64,000 bases of DNA from Bacteroidales bacterium (GCA_015061165.1 SUXC01000006.1:1-64000), one strand, 5' to 3'; shown: positions 1 to 8,853, counted from the first letter of the stretch. A program made the numbers and translations. Notes: a model not told the origin generated them from the letters alone.

Positions 1-1150
1 ACTGGCGGAAGATGAGTGATGAGTCGGCTTTGGATTCCAATACTTGATTGCCCGAGTGGGAGAACACTTGCAGCGTAGAGGAGTAATTTGTTTTGAGGCA
101 AACGGTATCTCCTGCTTCAAGGTTCATTGCATACCAATAGATAGTTTCTCCCGTAGGTTTGTCTGCTTTAATAACGGTATCATTTTGTATTTCCGTCCAT
201 TCCTCGGCGGTCAATGTGTCGGCAGCGACTGACTCTACATACGCGTTGGTGGTCTTAATCAAGTGTCCATCCGCAGCCATAAACTGCACGTGAATATCAT
301 TCTCGGCATATAGCATAGGCATATCGTTGTTCACTTCGAAATGGAAACGTGCACAGCGCAATGGTTGAGGTGTGACATCCAAATCGCCAATGAGGGTGTA
401 AGGGATAGTCGGATCATCTACTGCCGTGAAAGGTAAATCGGCATTGTTGTCATTCACCCAATAGCGATAAGCGAGAACGCTATCATTCTTTGAGTTAGGC
501 ATTCTTACGAAGTATGCACTTGCTATATCAGATATGAGTCCACTTGCTGTTGATGCTTGTACTTCTAATTTGTGTGTACCACTGGCGAGTGTGTCCACAT
601 CAAAATCAAACAATACTAAATCTTCAGAATATGCTACCTTTTGTTGTGAATATTCTACTCCATCAATCCAGAAAGTTAATAATACTTCTGTTTCGTTGGG
701 AAGTTCAGGCATTTTAACAAATGTGTGTGTATAAATGCTGAGTATATCCTCTTCAGAATATAACATTACATTCAGCGAGTGAATGCCCGCAGATAGATTA
801 GAGGCATCTATCATAAATGCTTCACCATTGACCTTGTCAAATGTAAAGCGTTCATCAACATTATCATCGAACCAATAACATGTCTTTACGGTATTATACT
901 TATTTGTAATGAGAAAAGGACGCGCTATAGGGTTTGACCAAATCCCATTATCTTTTTGCACTTGAATAAACAAAGTATGCATATTACACGAAAGGTTTGA
1001 TATATCTATTGTGAAATCTAATTCATTAGACATACTTGTTCGTGTTTGAGCCGTATTTTGATCTATCCAATAGCGATAAGTATAGTTAGTTGCGTATGAA
1101 ACATGGAATTGGAACACAAACGATAATATTAGTAATAAATATTTTCGCAT
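1..1150 (-). CDS. Secreted protein with tandem aromatic (YRYW) repeats, 3' end outside the window
   Basis: The frame is open from an ATG at 1150 to the left edge (383 codons, no stop), so the C-terminus is missing. Residues 1-20 form a typical signal peptide ending VSYA. The rest is at least four modules of about 65-70 residues, each opening with an aromatic-W-[IVF]-[DN] motif (tryptophans near 28, 93, 161 and 231), followed by a leucine-rich strand and a G-[IT]-H-x-L motif. Such modules are common in large Bacteroidota surface proteins of unknown function that often end in a sorting domain; no sorting domain can be seen here. It lies 25 bp after the beta-helix gene and is probably co-transcribed with it. 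Role in adhesion or surface display is only inference. Confidence 0.8.
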   Translation of the reverse strand, partial: MRKYLLLILSFVFQFHVSYATNYTYRYWIDQNTAQTRTSMSNELDFTIDISNLSCNMHTLFIQVQKDNGIWSNPIARPFLITNKYNTVKTCYWFDDNVDERFTFDKVNGEAFMIDASNLSAGIHSLNVMLYSEEDILSIYTHTFVKMPELPNETEVLLTFWIDGVEYSQQKVAYSEDLVLFDFDVDTLASGTHKLEVQASTASGLISDIASAYFVRMPNSKNDSVLAYRYWVNDNNADLPFTAVDDPTIPYTLIGDLDVTPQPLRCARFHFEVNNDMPMLYAENDIHVQFMAADGHLIKTTNAYVESVAADTLTAEEWTEIQNDTVIKADKPTGETIYWYAMNLEAGDTVCLKTNYSSTLQVFSHSGNQVLESKADSSLIFRQ

Positions 1151-1175
1151 AATTTGTGTTTTATTTTTAAGTTAA

Positions 1176-2303
1176 TTATTTTGGAGCATCCACTTTGATA
1201 CTTACTGAAAGTTTGCTATCTTCCGATACTTTTGGTGACACTTCGCATTTGGTTATTTGAAGCGTTGTAGGTTCAAGATTGAATCCAATACCACCATGAA
1301 CACCTACTTCTTTGCCATCTGAGCCCAAAATTGCTTTCGCTTCATCAGTAAGTTCAAATTTTTCATGTACTGATATTTGGCTTATTCTACCTGCATTTGT
1401 GTATGTTTTAAAAACTTTTGTCACATCATCAAAGTACACATTAGTTGAGTTTGGATTAGCAATATTTGAAAAGATGTCACGATAATAAACAGCAGCTTCA
1501 CTACCTGTTTCTGCTTTATAACCATAATAACATGAGATACAATTATTTGCTACTGCTGTTTCAGGCAAATAAAAAGTTGGAATATCTAAATGGGATGTTT
1601 CTAATGGTACTCCTGTGAAAATACAATTTTTAAATGTAGTGTTTTTTGATCGTTCAGGTTTAGAATCAATTTGATAGGCATTATATGAATGTGGATGATA
1701 TGTGACAATGCAGTTGGTAACATTTAATTTACAATAAGAAGAGTTGGTGTTATTAAGACTATTTATAATACTATTCACGATATTGATATTTGTACCAAAA
1801 GAGGATGTTCCATATGTGCCGTTAATTCCCAAAAGACAATTATAAAAATTAGCGTTACCCATAACGTCAGAGATCCCATTCAATCCGTGAATTCTACACT
1901 TATTAAATGTTGAATTATTGCATAATGATGAGTTTAGTCGTGAATAACCTATGCCTGCTTGAAAAAATATGCCCTCGAAAATAATCGGTGTTTCTGTGGT
2001 AGTCGGTATTTCAATCCGTACATCGCTATTGATATATGTTATTTCACGATTGCCAGTCGAGTCAGCAACCATACCTGCACCGCGTACCGTAACCGCTTTC
2101 GAGAATGTAAGACCCGCAAACGAGCCGCCCGAAAGCGTAATTACATCACCATGTACAGCTGCTTTGTGCGCATCAGCAAGAGCGTTTGCTCCATAAAAAG
2201 AGGTAAGTGTACCTTCGTGATTTAACAATGCAACAGTAGTTTGTTGCGCGAATAAGGCACTGCATGACAATGCCAAAACGAGAATAGAGAATAACTTTTT
2301 CAT
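1176..2303 (-). CDS. Secreted right-handed beta-helix (pectate-lyase-like fold) protein
   Basis: 375 residues. The N-terminus is a signal peptide (MKKLFSILVLALSCSALFAQ) pointing to export. Residues 40-240 contain short repeats with regularly spaced Asn, Ile and Cys, such as 'NSIINSLNNTNSSYCKLNVT' and 'NCIVTYH', typical of parallel beta-helix rungs. An opening 'GDVITLSGGSFAG' is often seen at the start of such folds. No catalytic signature for polysaccharide cleavage is recognisable, so an adhesin or structural role is as likely as a lyase. It is the first gene of a two-gene unit with the YRYW-repeat protein and is preceded by an unusual structured leader (2392-2589) and a promoter at 2608-2615. 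Confidence 0.8.
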   Translation of the reverse strand: MKKLFSILVLALSCSALFAQQTTVALLNHEGTLTSFYGANALADAHKAAVHGDVITLSGGSFAGLTFSKAVTVRGAGMVADSTGNREITYINSDVRIEIPTTTETPIIFEGIFFQAGIGYSRLNSSLCNNSTFNKCRIHGLNGISDVMGNANFYNCLLGINGTYGTSSFGTNINIVNSIINSLNNTNSSYCKLNVTNCIVTYHPHSYNAYQIDSKPERSKNTTFKNCIFTGVPLETSHLDIPTFYLPETAVANNCISCYYGYKAETGSEAAVYYRDIFSNIANPNSTNVYFDDVTKVFKTYTNAGRISQISVHEKFELTDEAKAILGSDGKEVGVHGGIGFNLEPTTLQITKCEVSPKVSEDSKLSVSIKVDAPK

Positions 2304-2375
2304 TGTTTTGTTGTTTTTAATTGGTTAAACATTGTGGTTTATTTAGTTGTTTTTAGTCCAATAGGAGTTGCGAGA
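2304..2375 (-). other. AT-rich spacer between leader element and beta-helix gene
   Basis: About 70 bp between the 3' end of the structured leader and the start codon. It is rich in T and A on the coding strand. No Shine-Dalgarno-like motif was seen, which is usual in Bacteroidota. Confidence 0.4.
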
Positions 2376-2589
2376 GTGATATATACACAAAAAGCGTGAA
2401 CTTTCGTTCGCTTCAATTTGATTTTCTGAGGTCTTCGACTACCTATGTGATTCAAATCTACGCACGGGAAAACTCACGCCAATAGCATGAGCGTGCATAA
2501 ACCGTACTTGAATCACATTTGATTTCTAAAAAGTGTCGAAGTTTTCAGAAAATCAAGTCTGGGCTTATAACGCTATATTACATATGTCG
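2376..2589 (-). ncRNA. Structured 5' leader element, copy 1 (of 2)
   Basis: Read on the minus strand this segment is homologous to 28730-28930 on the plus strand. It folds into one long nested hairpin: 2546-2556 with 2418-2428 (11 bp), 2535-2541 with 2433-2439 (7 bp), 2508-2517 with 2446-2455 (10 bp), 2492-2501 with 2457-2466 (10 pairs including G-U) and 2485-2491 with 2473-2479. A second hairpin at 2392-2413 has a GAAA tetraloop and is followed by a T-run. Stems differ in sequence from the other copy but still pair. It lies between a -7 box (2608-2615) and the start codon at 2303, so it should be transcribed as a leader. Known RNA family: not recognised. Confidence 0.75.
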
Positions 2590-2607
2590 GGCAACGGCTA
2601 TGCGCTG

Positions 2608-2615
2608 CAAAATTA
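2608..2615 (-). promoter_or_regulatory. -7 promoter box TAATTTTG
   Basis: Matches the Bacteroidota -7 consensus TAnnTTTG on the minus strand. It places transcription start a few bases upstream of the structured leader and serves the beta-helix/YRYW-repeat unit. Confidence 0.6.
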
Positions 2616-2682
2616 GTTATGTTTAAATCGTTCGAGCCATATAGGCGAGGTAAGAACTATGAGTGATAAGTAATTTTAGGGG

Positions 2683-3123
2683 TTAGTATTTTTTGTTAAT
2701 CATGTACCATAAACGCTCCTGCTCATTCTCAACGCGAATAAGACTACGAAAATGTGTCCATGTGAGATTTTGAACGCGCTCGTTCAAAATCTCTAAATTG
2801 CTGAATGTCAAGTAGAAGTTTCTAAATTGGTATAAGTTGCGTTCGTTGTATGAACTGCCGTATTGTGGGACAAGTTCCTCTGCTAAATGTTTGATTTGTT
2901 GTTTGCCATATTCCGCTCTGCGATTGCCATGTTGCTCATCCTCAATAATACGTTTTCCGACATTCCAATAGGTATGGAGCATTGCCTGATTAACAGAATG
3001 ATACGCTTGTTGCAACCCTTTTTCAATGATTTGGCGCACATCGGCAAGAAGTGTGTTGAAAGATTGTGAACTCACGCGTTCACAATCTTGCTGAGCAGTA
3101 TGTTTGATAATCTCTGATGACAT
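2683..3123 (-). pseudogene. Shortened DUF1016/YhcG-type protein, N-terminal domain only
   Basis: 146 residues that match only the N-terminal half of the neighbouring 350-residue DUF1016 protein. They share 'TYWNVGKRIIEDEQHGNRRA' against 'TYYEVGRMIVEDEQQGEQRA', and 'LTWTHFRSLIRVENEQERLWY' aligns with 'LSWSHYLKLMRISNPEERRFY'. The frame stops right after that block, so the PDDEXK-like nuclease half is absent. Its promoter region (about 3140-3183) is nearly identical to that of the downstream paralogue. This looks like a tandem duplicate that lost its C-terminal half. A functional stand-alone N-domain cannot be excluded. Confidence 0.7.
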
Positions 3124-3148
3124 TTTCGGAATTTTCTCGTTTCGACTG

Positions 3149-3156
3149 CAAAGGTA
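3149..3156 (-). promoter_or_regulatory. -7 promoter box TACCTTTG for the shortened DUF1016 gene
   Basis: Minus-strand TACCTTTG lies 26 bp upstream of the ATG at 3123. The surrounding 44 bp are duplicated with few changes at 4290-4333, upstream of the paralogue. Confidence 0.65.
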
Positions 3157-3221
3157 GTGAATTTTTTTGAATTGTGCAAATAATTTACAATTTACTGATT
3201 TACGATGTACAATTTATTGGG

Positions 3222-4274
3222 TTATTTACAATTTAGGGGTTGGTTTATGTTGTTTTCTATCAATTTTTTCAGTTCTTCTTTACTTGGCAAGATGGTTTGA
3301 TATTTACTTGCGAAAATTTGGTTGTTATTTTCTGGTAAGGTAATCTCTACCATAGCATCGCTTTTATCTGTGCAGAGCAGAATGCCAATCGTTGGATTTT
3401 CATCCACTTCTTTCACAAAGCGGTCATAATAATTGACATACATCAACATTTGCCCTAAGTCTTGGTGCTTAAGCGTGCCACGTTTCAAATCAATTAAAAC
3501 AAACGCACGCAGTAAGCGATTATAAAATACGAGATCAACACGAAAATGTTGTTCATCAAATGTGAAACGCACTTGACGACCTACAAAGGTAAAACCTTTT
3601 CCTAATTCCAGTAGGAAAGTTTGCAGATTGTCAATTAATCGTTGCTCTAATTCACTTTCGTTATATTGCGGCAACTCTGGCAACCCGATAAACTCCAATA
3701 CATATGGGTCTTTGACAATATCCTTGGGTGTGTCGATTACTTGTCCTTCATGTGCGAGTGCTTTAACACCCTCTTTATCACGACTCAATGCCAATCGTTC
3801 GTACAAAGAACTATCAAACTGGCGTTGTAATTCGCGCAAACTCCAATTGTTGTCTTTAGCTTCAATCTCATAAAAACGGCGTTCTTCAGGGTTGGAGATA
3901 CGCATTAATTTTAGGTAATGCGACCAACTAAGAGTAAAGCCATTTTCAGATTCTCTAGACACTGTCTGGAAAATGTTATCCTTAGAATATGTAAGATAGA
4001 ATTGGCGCATATTTGCCAAATTCTGAGCAGAGAAACCTTTGCCAAACTTATTAGATAATTGTTCTGATAAATGTTTTAATAACTCAGTTCCATATTCAGC
4101 ACGTTGCTCACCTTGCTGCTCATCTTCCACAATCATACGCCCAACTTCATAGTAGGTATAAACCATTGTTGTATTGACTACAGCAATAGTTCGTTTTCTG
4201 GCTTCATGGATAAGTTTTTCAATGCGTTCTGCCAGTTTGCTATATGCAATATCAGATTTTTGGACAAGTGTCAT
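3222..4274 (-). CDS. DUF1016 (YhcG-type) PDDEXK nuclease-like protein
   Basis: 350 residues with the usual two-part layout. The N-terminal helical domain (about 10-150) has 'TYYEVGRMIVEDEQQGEQRA', and the C-terminal domain (about 190-340) has the PDDEXK-type core 'FRVDLVFYNRLLRAFVLIDLK' followed by 'HQDLGQMLMYVNYYDR'. The Asp of VDLVFY and the Asp/Lys of LIDLK are the expected active-site residues. Family members are predicted endonucleases, often found in accessory regions next to restriction or other defence genes; biochemical function is largely undefined. No partner methylase or specificity gene is near. It stands upstream of a decayed paralogue, so the pair probably arose by tandem duplication including the promoter. 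Confidence 0.85.
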   Translation of the reverse strand: MTLVQKSDIAYSKLAERIEKLIHEARKRTIAVVNTTMVYTYYEVGRMIVEDEQQGEQRAEYGTELLKHLSEQLSNKFGKGFSAQNLANMRQFYLTYSKDNIFQTVSRESENGFTLSWSHYLKLMRISNPEERRFYEIEAKDNNWSLRELQRQFDSSLYERLALSRDKEGVKALAHEGQVIDTPKDIVKDPYVLEFIGLPELPQYNESELEQRLIDNLQTFLLELGKGFTFVGRQVRFTFDEQHFRVDLVFYNRLLRAFVLIDLKRGTLKHQDLGQMLMYVNYYDRFVKEVDENPTIGILLCTDKSDAMVEITLPENNNQIFASKYQTILPSKEELKKLIENNINQPLNCK

Positions 4275-4298
4275 AAAAGCATTTTATCGTTTCGACCG

Positions 4299-4306
4299 CA
4301 AAGGTA
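4299..4306 (-). promoter_or_regulatory. -7 promoter box TACCTTTG for the DUF1016 gene
   Basis: Minus-strand TACCTTTG sits 25 bp before the ATG at 4274. The flanking sequence is duplicated at 3140-3183. Confidence 0.65.
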
Positions 4307-4391
4307 GTGAATTATTTTGAATTGAGCAAATAAAATTGCTTTTTGAGGTGATTTTTATTGTTTGTAGAATATGCGTACTATAGAATATGCA

Positions 4392-4449
4392 TCCAAAAAA
4401 TGGGGGTCAGTACACACTTAATGTGTCCAAAAAATGGGGGTCAGTACAC
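4392..4449. repeat. Two direct copies of a 24-bp repeat, period 34 bp
   Basis: The 24-bp unit beginning tccaaaaaatgggggtcag occurs at 4392-4415 and again at 4426-4449 without mismatch, separated by 10 bp. Confidence 0.85.
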
Positions 4450-4480
4450 GCTGAGATGCCTTATAGAAGTGCATAATAAC

Positions 4481-4531
4481 TAACGAATCACTAACGAATC
4501 TCTAACGAATCACTAACGAATCACTAACGAT
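4481..4531. repeat. 11-bp tandem array (taacgaatcac), about 4.6 units
   Basis: Units start at 4481, 4492, 4503, 4514 and 4525. The second unit has one change and the last is partial. The 11-bp period recurs with unrelated sequence at 41381 and 46514. Confidence 0.9.
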
Positions 4532-4768
4532 TGGCTGCGGAAAAGTAGGGGAGGAAGAGGGATTAGGAAGGCTATGAAAAACGGAGAATGGAGCAAATGA
4601 GGCGAATGAGAGCGATTGGAAAATGGATGGGAGAAAATGGAGAGCAAAAAGGGAAAAATAGAGTGGTTTTTTGTAAAGTCGGTTTAGCAATTTTAATTTT
4701 TAGGTCGAAAAATGCATGAAAAGTGCAACTTTTAGGTAGAAAAACTTGCCCATGTCAGAAAAAAGCAG

Positions 4769-4776
4769 TACCTTTG
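4769..4776 (+). promoter_or_regulatory. -7 promoter box TACCTTTG of the rpsL-rplQ superoperon
   Basis: TACCTTTG is preceded about 21 bp upstream by a TTG element (4745-4747). It is the only strong promoter-like site noticed ahead of the 18-kb run of translation genes. The distance to the rpsL ATG implies a leader of about 135 nt, long enough for regulation. Confidence 0.7.
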
Positions 4777-4917
4777 CATGCTTTTTCGCGGCGCGCATAC
4801 GCGGGCGAGTGAGAATTAAGAATTTTGAATTATGAATTTTGAGTTCTCGAGCAGTGAAAATGACAAAACTAACAAGTTTAAATTAACATAAATTATTAAC
4901 CAAAATTAAAAGTTACA

Positions 4918-5298
4918 ATGCCTACAATTCAACAATTAGTTAGAAAAGGAAGAGCAGAACTTATCGACAAGAGCAAGAGTCCAGCATTGGACAGCTGCCC
5001 ACAACGTCGTGGCGTATGTGTACGCGTTTACACTACAACTCCTAAGAAGCCAAACTCTGCTATGCGTAAAGTAGCACGTGTTCGCTTGACAAACCAAAAG
5101 GAGGTGAACGCTTACATCCCAGGTGAGGGTCACAACTTGCAAGAGCACAGCATCGTTATGGTGCGCGGTGGTCGTGTGAAAGACCTTCCAGGTGTACGTT
5201 ACCACATCGTTCGTGGTACATTGGATACCGCTGGTGTAGCAAACCGCTTGCAACGTCGAAGCAAATATGGCGCAAAGCGTCCTAAAGCTAAGAAATAA
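4918..5298 (+). CDS. rpsL: 30S ribosomal protein S12
   Basis: 126 residues, full length. S12 lies at the interface side of the decoding centre and checks codon-anticodon pairing. The signature '[20 protein letters not shown]' is intact, as is '[13 protein letters not shown]'. Lys43 and the Lys of VKDLPG, the positions where streptomycin-resistance changes usually arise, are wild type. It is the first gene of the superoperon; a 230-bp spacer with short repeats separates it from rpsG. Confidence 0.98.
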   Translation: MPTIQQLVRKGRAELIDKSKSPALDSCPQRRGVCVRVYTTTPKKPNSAMRKVARVRLTNQKEVNAYIPGEGHNLQEHSIVMVRGGRVKDLPGVRYHIVRGTLDTAGVANRLQRRSKYGAKRPKAKK

Positions 5299-5328
5299 GG
5301 TTATAGGCTATAGGTTATAGGCTATAGG
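5299..5328. repeat. 14-bp tandem repeat after rpsL
   Basis: ttataggctatagg is present twice in tandem at 5301-5314 and 5315-5328, directly after the rpsL stop codon. Confidence 0.85.
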
Positions 5329-5530
5329 CAAGTTCTGACGAAAAAAAAACTAACTAAAAGTTCCATACGATGGGACAGATTATTAATGGGTTGATCGGTT
5401 GAGTAAGCAGATGGAGTAAGGGTCTTCGGAAACGGGAGTCGCGAATCGCGAATCAAAAAACGAAAAACCAAAAGAAACTGAAGAAATCTGCTGAAGTTAA
5501 GACAATCAACAAAAAACAAAAAACAAAACA

Positions 5531-6004
5531 ATGAGAAAAGCAAAACCAAAAAAACGAGTAATCCTCCCAGATCCAGTATATGGTGAGGTAATGGTGGCAA
5601 AATTCGTAAACCACCTTATGCTCGACGGTAAGAAGAATACCGCATACAGCGTATTCTACACCGCTTTGGAGACTGTTGGCAACAAGATGAAAGGTGAGCA
5701 AACACCTCTCGAAATCTGGAAACAGGCTCTTAGCAACATCACTCCTTTGGTAGAGGTTAAGTCAAAACGTATCGGTGGTGCTACCTTCCAAGTGCCAACA
5801 GAGATTCGTGCTGACCGCAAGGAGTCGATTTCAATGAAGAATATGATTCTCTTCGCTCGCAAACGTGGTGGTCACTCAATGGCTGAGAAGTTGGCAGCAG
5901 AGATCATGGATGCATTTAACAACCAAGGTGGTGCGTTCAAACGTAAAGAAGATATGCACCGCATGGCAGAGGCTAACCGTGCATTTGCACACTTCCGTTT
6001 CTAA
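5531..6004 (+). CDS. rpsG: 30S ribosomal protein S7
   Basis: 157 residues. S7 nucleates assembly of the 16S rRNA 3' domain (the 30S head) and contacts E-site tRNA. The family start '[19 protein letters not shown]' and the central '[15 protein letters not shown]'-type block (here [20 protein letters not shown]) are recognisable, and the C-terminus ends '[11 protein letters not shown]'. It follows rpsL and precedes fusA, the standard str-operon order. Confidence 0.98.
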   Translation: MRKAKPKKRVILPDPVYGEVMVAKFVNHLMLDGKKNTAYSVFYTALETVGNKMKGEQTPLEIWKQALSNITPLVEVKSKRIGGATFQVPTEIRADRKESISMKNMILFARKRGGHSMAEKLAAEIMDAFNNQGGAFKRKEDMHRMAEANRAFAHFRF

Positions 6005-6056
6005 TATGTGCTTGCGCGCGTAATTATTAATACGGTATTAGGAAAAAGAAACGAAA

Positions 6057-8171
6057 ATGGCTAAACACGATTTAAAATTAAACAGAAACATCGGCATCAT
6101 GGCGCACATCGATGCCGGAAAAACTACAACCTCTGAGCGTATTTTGTTCTACACCGGTTTGACCCACAAGATTGGTGAGGTACACGATGGTGCGGCAACT
6201 ATGGACTGGATGGAGCAAGAGCAAGAGCGTGGTATTACTATTACTTCTGCTGCTACAACCACATTCTGGCAATACAAGGGTGATAAATACAAAATCAACT
6301 TGATTGACACTCCGGGCCACGTGGACTTTACTGTAGAGGTTGAGCGTTCACTCCGTATCTTGGACGGTGCAGTGGCAGCGTTCTGCGCAGTAGGTGGCGT
6401 ACAACCACAGTCAGAGACAGTATGGCGCCAAGCTGATAAATACAACGTACCTCGTTTGTGCTACGTAAACAAGATGGACCGCTCAGGTGCAAACTTCTTT
6501 GACGTAGTAACACAAATCAAAGAGGTGCTCGGTGCAAACCCATGTCCAATCCAAATTCCAATCGGTGCTGAGGAGACATTCAAGGGCGTAGTTGACCTTG
6601 TAACCATGAAAGCATGCGTATGGAACGATGATACTATGGGTGCAAGCTACTCAGTAGAAGAGATTCCTGCAAACCTCGTAGCAGAGGCAGAGGAGTGGCG
6701 CGACAAAATGCTCGAGACAATCTCTGAGTTTGATGATGCATTGATGGAGAAATACTTTGATGATCCTTCAACCATCACCGAAGATGAGATTCGTGCAGCA
6801 ATCCGCAAAGGTTGCTTGAGCATGCAAATCTTCCCAATGGTTTGCGGTTCTTCGTTCAAGAACAAAGGCGTGCAAACTATGTTGGACGCTGTCTGCGCAT
6901 ACTTGCCAAGCCCAATGGATACTCCAGTGATTGACGGTACTGACCCTGCAACAGGTGATGCTATCACTCGTACTCCAGATGAGAGCGAGCCATTGTGTGC
7001 ATTGGCATTCAAGATTGCTACTGACCCATACGTAGGTCGCTTGTGCTTCTTCCGTGTGTATAGTGGTAAATTGGAGGCAGGTTCATACGTTTACAACCCA
7101 CGCTCTGGCAAACGTGAGCGTATCTCTCGTATCTTCCAAATGCACTCAAACCGCCAAAACCCAGTAGATTTTATCGCAGCTGGTGATATTGGTGCGGGTG
7201 TAGGTTTCAAAGATATTCGTACTGGTGATACCTTGTGCTCTGAGGAGAAGCCAATCGTATTGGAGTCTATCGAGTTCCCAGCACCAGTGATCGGTATCTC
7301 TGTAGAGCCAAAGAGCCAAGCAGACCTCGACAAGTTGGGCGTTGGTTTGGCAAAATTGGCTGAGGAGGATCCAACCTTCACCGTTAAGACAGATGAGCAA
7401 ACAGGTCAAACCGTAATCTCTGGTATGGGTGAGCTTCACTTGGAGATTATTATCGACCGTTTGAAACGTGAGTTCAAGGTAGAATGTAACCAAGGTCGTC
7501 CTCAAGTAGCATATCGCGAGGCAATCTCTGCTCCAGTAGAGTTGCGCGAGACCTACAAGAAGCAATCAGGTGGTCGTGGTAAATTCGCGGATATTATCGT
7601 TCGCGTTGAGCCAGCAGACGAAGGCTTTGAAGGTGGCTTGCAATTCGTGGATGTGGTTAAGGGCGGTAACGTTCCAAAAGAGTACATCCCTGCAGTAGAG
7701 AAAGGTTTCACAACCGCTATGAAGACTGGTGTGTTGGCTGGTTATCCAGTAGATAAACTGAAAGTAACCTTGATAGATGGTAGCTTCCACCCAGTGGATT
7801 CAGACCAACTCTCATTCGATATCTGTGCTCAAATGGCATTCAAGAGCGCATGCGCTAAGGCTAAGCCAGTATTGATGGAGCCAATCATGAAGGTTGAGGT
7901 AGTTACTCCAGAGGAGAGCATGGGTGATGTTATCGGCGACTTGAACAAACGTCGTGGTCAAGTAGAGGGTATGGATACCGCTCGTACAGGCGCACGTGTT
8001 ATCAAGGCTAAGGTACCATTGAGCGAGATGTTCGGTTATGTAACCGCCTTGCGTACCATCACTTCTGGTCGTGCAACCAGCAGCATGGAGTTCTCACACT
8101 ATGATGCAGTATCCAGCACCATCGCTAAGACTGTTTTGACAGAGGTAGGCGGTCGTGTGGATCTCGTATAA
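6057..8171 (+). CDS. fusA: Elongation factor G
   Basis: 704 residues, the usual length. EF-G is the GTPase that drives translocation of tRNA and mRNA. The G domain shows P-loop AHIDAGKTT (16-24), DTPGH (84-88) and NKMD (near 138). Domains II-V follow, with the domain IV tip and C-terminal '[18 protein letters not shown]'. It is third in the superoperon. tuf, which often follows fusA, is absent; the next gene is rpsJ after a 270-bp structured spacer. Confidence 0.98.
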   Translation: MAKHDLKLNRNIGIMAHIDAGKTTTSERILFYTGLTHKIGEVHDGAATMDWMEQEQERGITITSAATTTFWQYKGDKYKINLIDTPGHVDFTVEVERSLRILDGAVAAFCAVGGVQPQSETVWRQADKYNVPRLCYVNKMDRSGANFFDVVTQIKEVLGANPCPIQIPIGAEETFKGVVDLVTMKACVWNDDTMGASYSVEEIPANLVAEAEEWRDKMLETISEFDDALMEKYFDDPSTITEDEIRAAIRKGCLSMQIFPMVCGSSFKNKGVQTMLDAVCAYLPSPMDTPVIDGTDPATGDAITRTPDESEPLCALAFKIATDPYVGRLCFFRVYSGKLEAGSYVYNPRSGKRERISRIFQMHSNRQNPVDFIAAGDIGAGVGFKDIRTGDTLCSEEKPIVLESIEFPAPVIGISVEPKSQADLDKLGVGLAKLAEEDPTFTVKTDEQTGQTVISGMGELHLEIIIDRLKREFKVECNQGRPQVAYREAISAPVELRETYKKQSGGRGKFADIIVRVEPADEGFEGGLQFVDVVKGGNVPKEYIPAVEKGFTTAMKTGVLAGYPVDKLKVTLIDGSFHPVDSDQLSFDICAQMAFKSACAKAKPVLMEPIMKVEVVTPEESMGDVIGDLNKRRGQVEGMDTARTGARVIKAKVPLSEMFGYVTALRTITSGRATSSMEFSHYDAVSSTIAKTVLTEVGGRVDLV

Positions 8172-8185
8172 GAAACAATCAACTG

Positions 8186-8207
8186 ATAGGTCGGGAGACC
8201 GACCTAT
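8186..8207 (+). other. Perfect 9-bp hairpin with GAGA tetraloop after fusA
   Basis: ATAGGTCGG (8186-8194) pairs with CCGACCTAT (8199-8207) around GAGA. No T-run follows, so it is not a canonical terminator. It starts 15 nt after the fusA stop and may be an mRNA-stabilising or processing structure. Confidence 0.55.
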
Positions 8208-8354
8208 TGGTACTACAAGAAAAAACTGAGTTCGAATGTTCGAAAAGGTTGGGCAGAGGGCCGCTCAATACTTCAAACCTCTTCACTCCCGCGTGCATGT
8301 GCGCACGCAAGCGCGTACCTTATTTAATGTACTGCGCGCAAACATAAGACAAAC

Positions 8355-8393
8355 CCCAAGGGCGCGAGTCATCTGAGCAAATGACTCTTTGGG
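8355..8393 (+). promoter_or_regulatory. Candidate ribosomal-protein leader hairpin before rpsJ
   Basis: CCCAA (8355-8359) pairs with TTGGG (8389-8393), and GAGTCAT (8366-8372) pairs with ATGACTC (8381-8387), giving a two-part stem 50 nt before the rpsJ start. It lies in the 272-bp spacer joining the str and S10 parts. A role in autoregulation is inference. Confidence 0.4.
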
Positions 8394-8443
8394 TGTGCGA
8401 GCGCCAAAGGATAAGTAAAACAACATTAAAAAACGTAAAGACA

Positions 8444-8749
8444 ATGAGTCAAAAAATTCGTATTAAACTGAAATCGTACGACCACAATTTGGTTGACAAG
8501 TCAGCTGAGAAAATTGTGAAGACCGTAAAAGCAACAGGTGCAGTAGTAAGTGGTCCAATTCCATTGCCAACACACAAGCGCATCTTCACAGTAAACCGTT
8601 CAACCTTCGTAAACAAGAAGAGCCGCGAGCAATTCGAGTTGTCAAGCTACAAACGTCTGATCGACATTTATGAGTCGAACCAAAAGACCGTAGAGGCATT
8701 GATGAAACTGGAGCTCGCCAGCGGTGTGGAAGTAGAAATCAAAGTTTGA
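8444..8749 (+). CDS. rpsJ: 30S ribosomal protein S10
   Basis: 101 residues from ATG 8444. The frame is open further upstream from 8381, but the extra 21 residues match nothing in S10, whose N-terminus normally reads [14 protein letters not shown] as here. S10 is part of the 30S head and, in other bacteria, binds NusG and NusB during antitermination. The motif '[18 protein letters not shown]' is intact. First gene of the S10 section. Confidence 0.97.
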   Translation: MSQKIRIKLKSYDHNLVDKSAEKIVKTVKATGAVVSGPIPLPTHKRIFTVNRSTFVNKKSREQFELSSYKRLIDIYESNQKTVEALMKLELASGVEVEIKV

Positions 8750-8853
8750 TAACCCCAACGACCACTTCCCGCGGATAGACAAGGTCGTAAGACACGGAAT
8801 CCCGAGGGCGAGAGTGGAGAAAATAATTATTAACAATTTTAATCACAGCTAAA

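Larger units (their letters stand above)
4275..4917. other. 640-bp repeat-rich spacer before the ribosomal protein superoperon
   Basis: It holds the DUF1016 promoter, two direct-repeat arrays (4392-4449 and 4481-4531), a purine-rich stretch (4540-4660), the superoperon promoter (4769-4776) and an untranslated leader of about 140 nt. The leader contains a GC-rich alternating tract (4788-4807) and degenerate aattttgaatt repeats (4811-4845). No credible gene was seen; a 62-codon minus-strand frame at 4502-4690 is low complexity. Confidence 0.6.

Noticed and set aside
1..2303. Type IX secretion sorting domain at the end of the beta-helix protein
   Set aside because: The C-terminus lacks a recognisable sorting-domain pattern, and the neighbour's C-terminus is outside the window.
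3222..4274. A restriction-modification or other defence island around the DUF1016 genes
   Set aside because: No methylase, specificity subunit, toxin-antitoxin pair or helicase lies nearby; the neighbours are core ribosomal genes.
4392..4531. Possible CRISPR array
   Set aside because: Repeats are only two 24-bp copies and an 11-bp tandem array without unique spacers of regular size; no cas genes are present.
4502..4690. 62-codon hydrophobic minus-strand frame in the spacer before rpsL
   Set aside because: It begins and ends in repeat and purine-rich tracts, consists of Ser/Phe/Leu/Pro low complexity and has no promoter.
8186..8207. Terminator between fusA and rpsJ
   Set aside because: The hairpin is perfect but is followed by ggtactac rather than a T-run, and no convincing new promoter precedes rpsJ.
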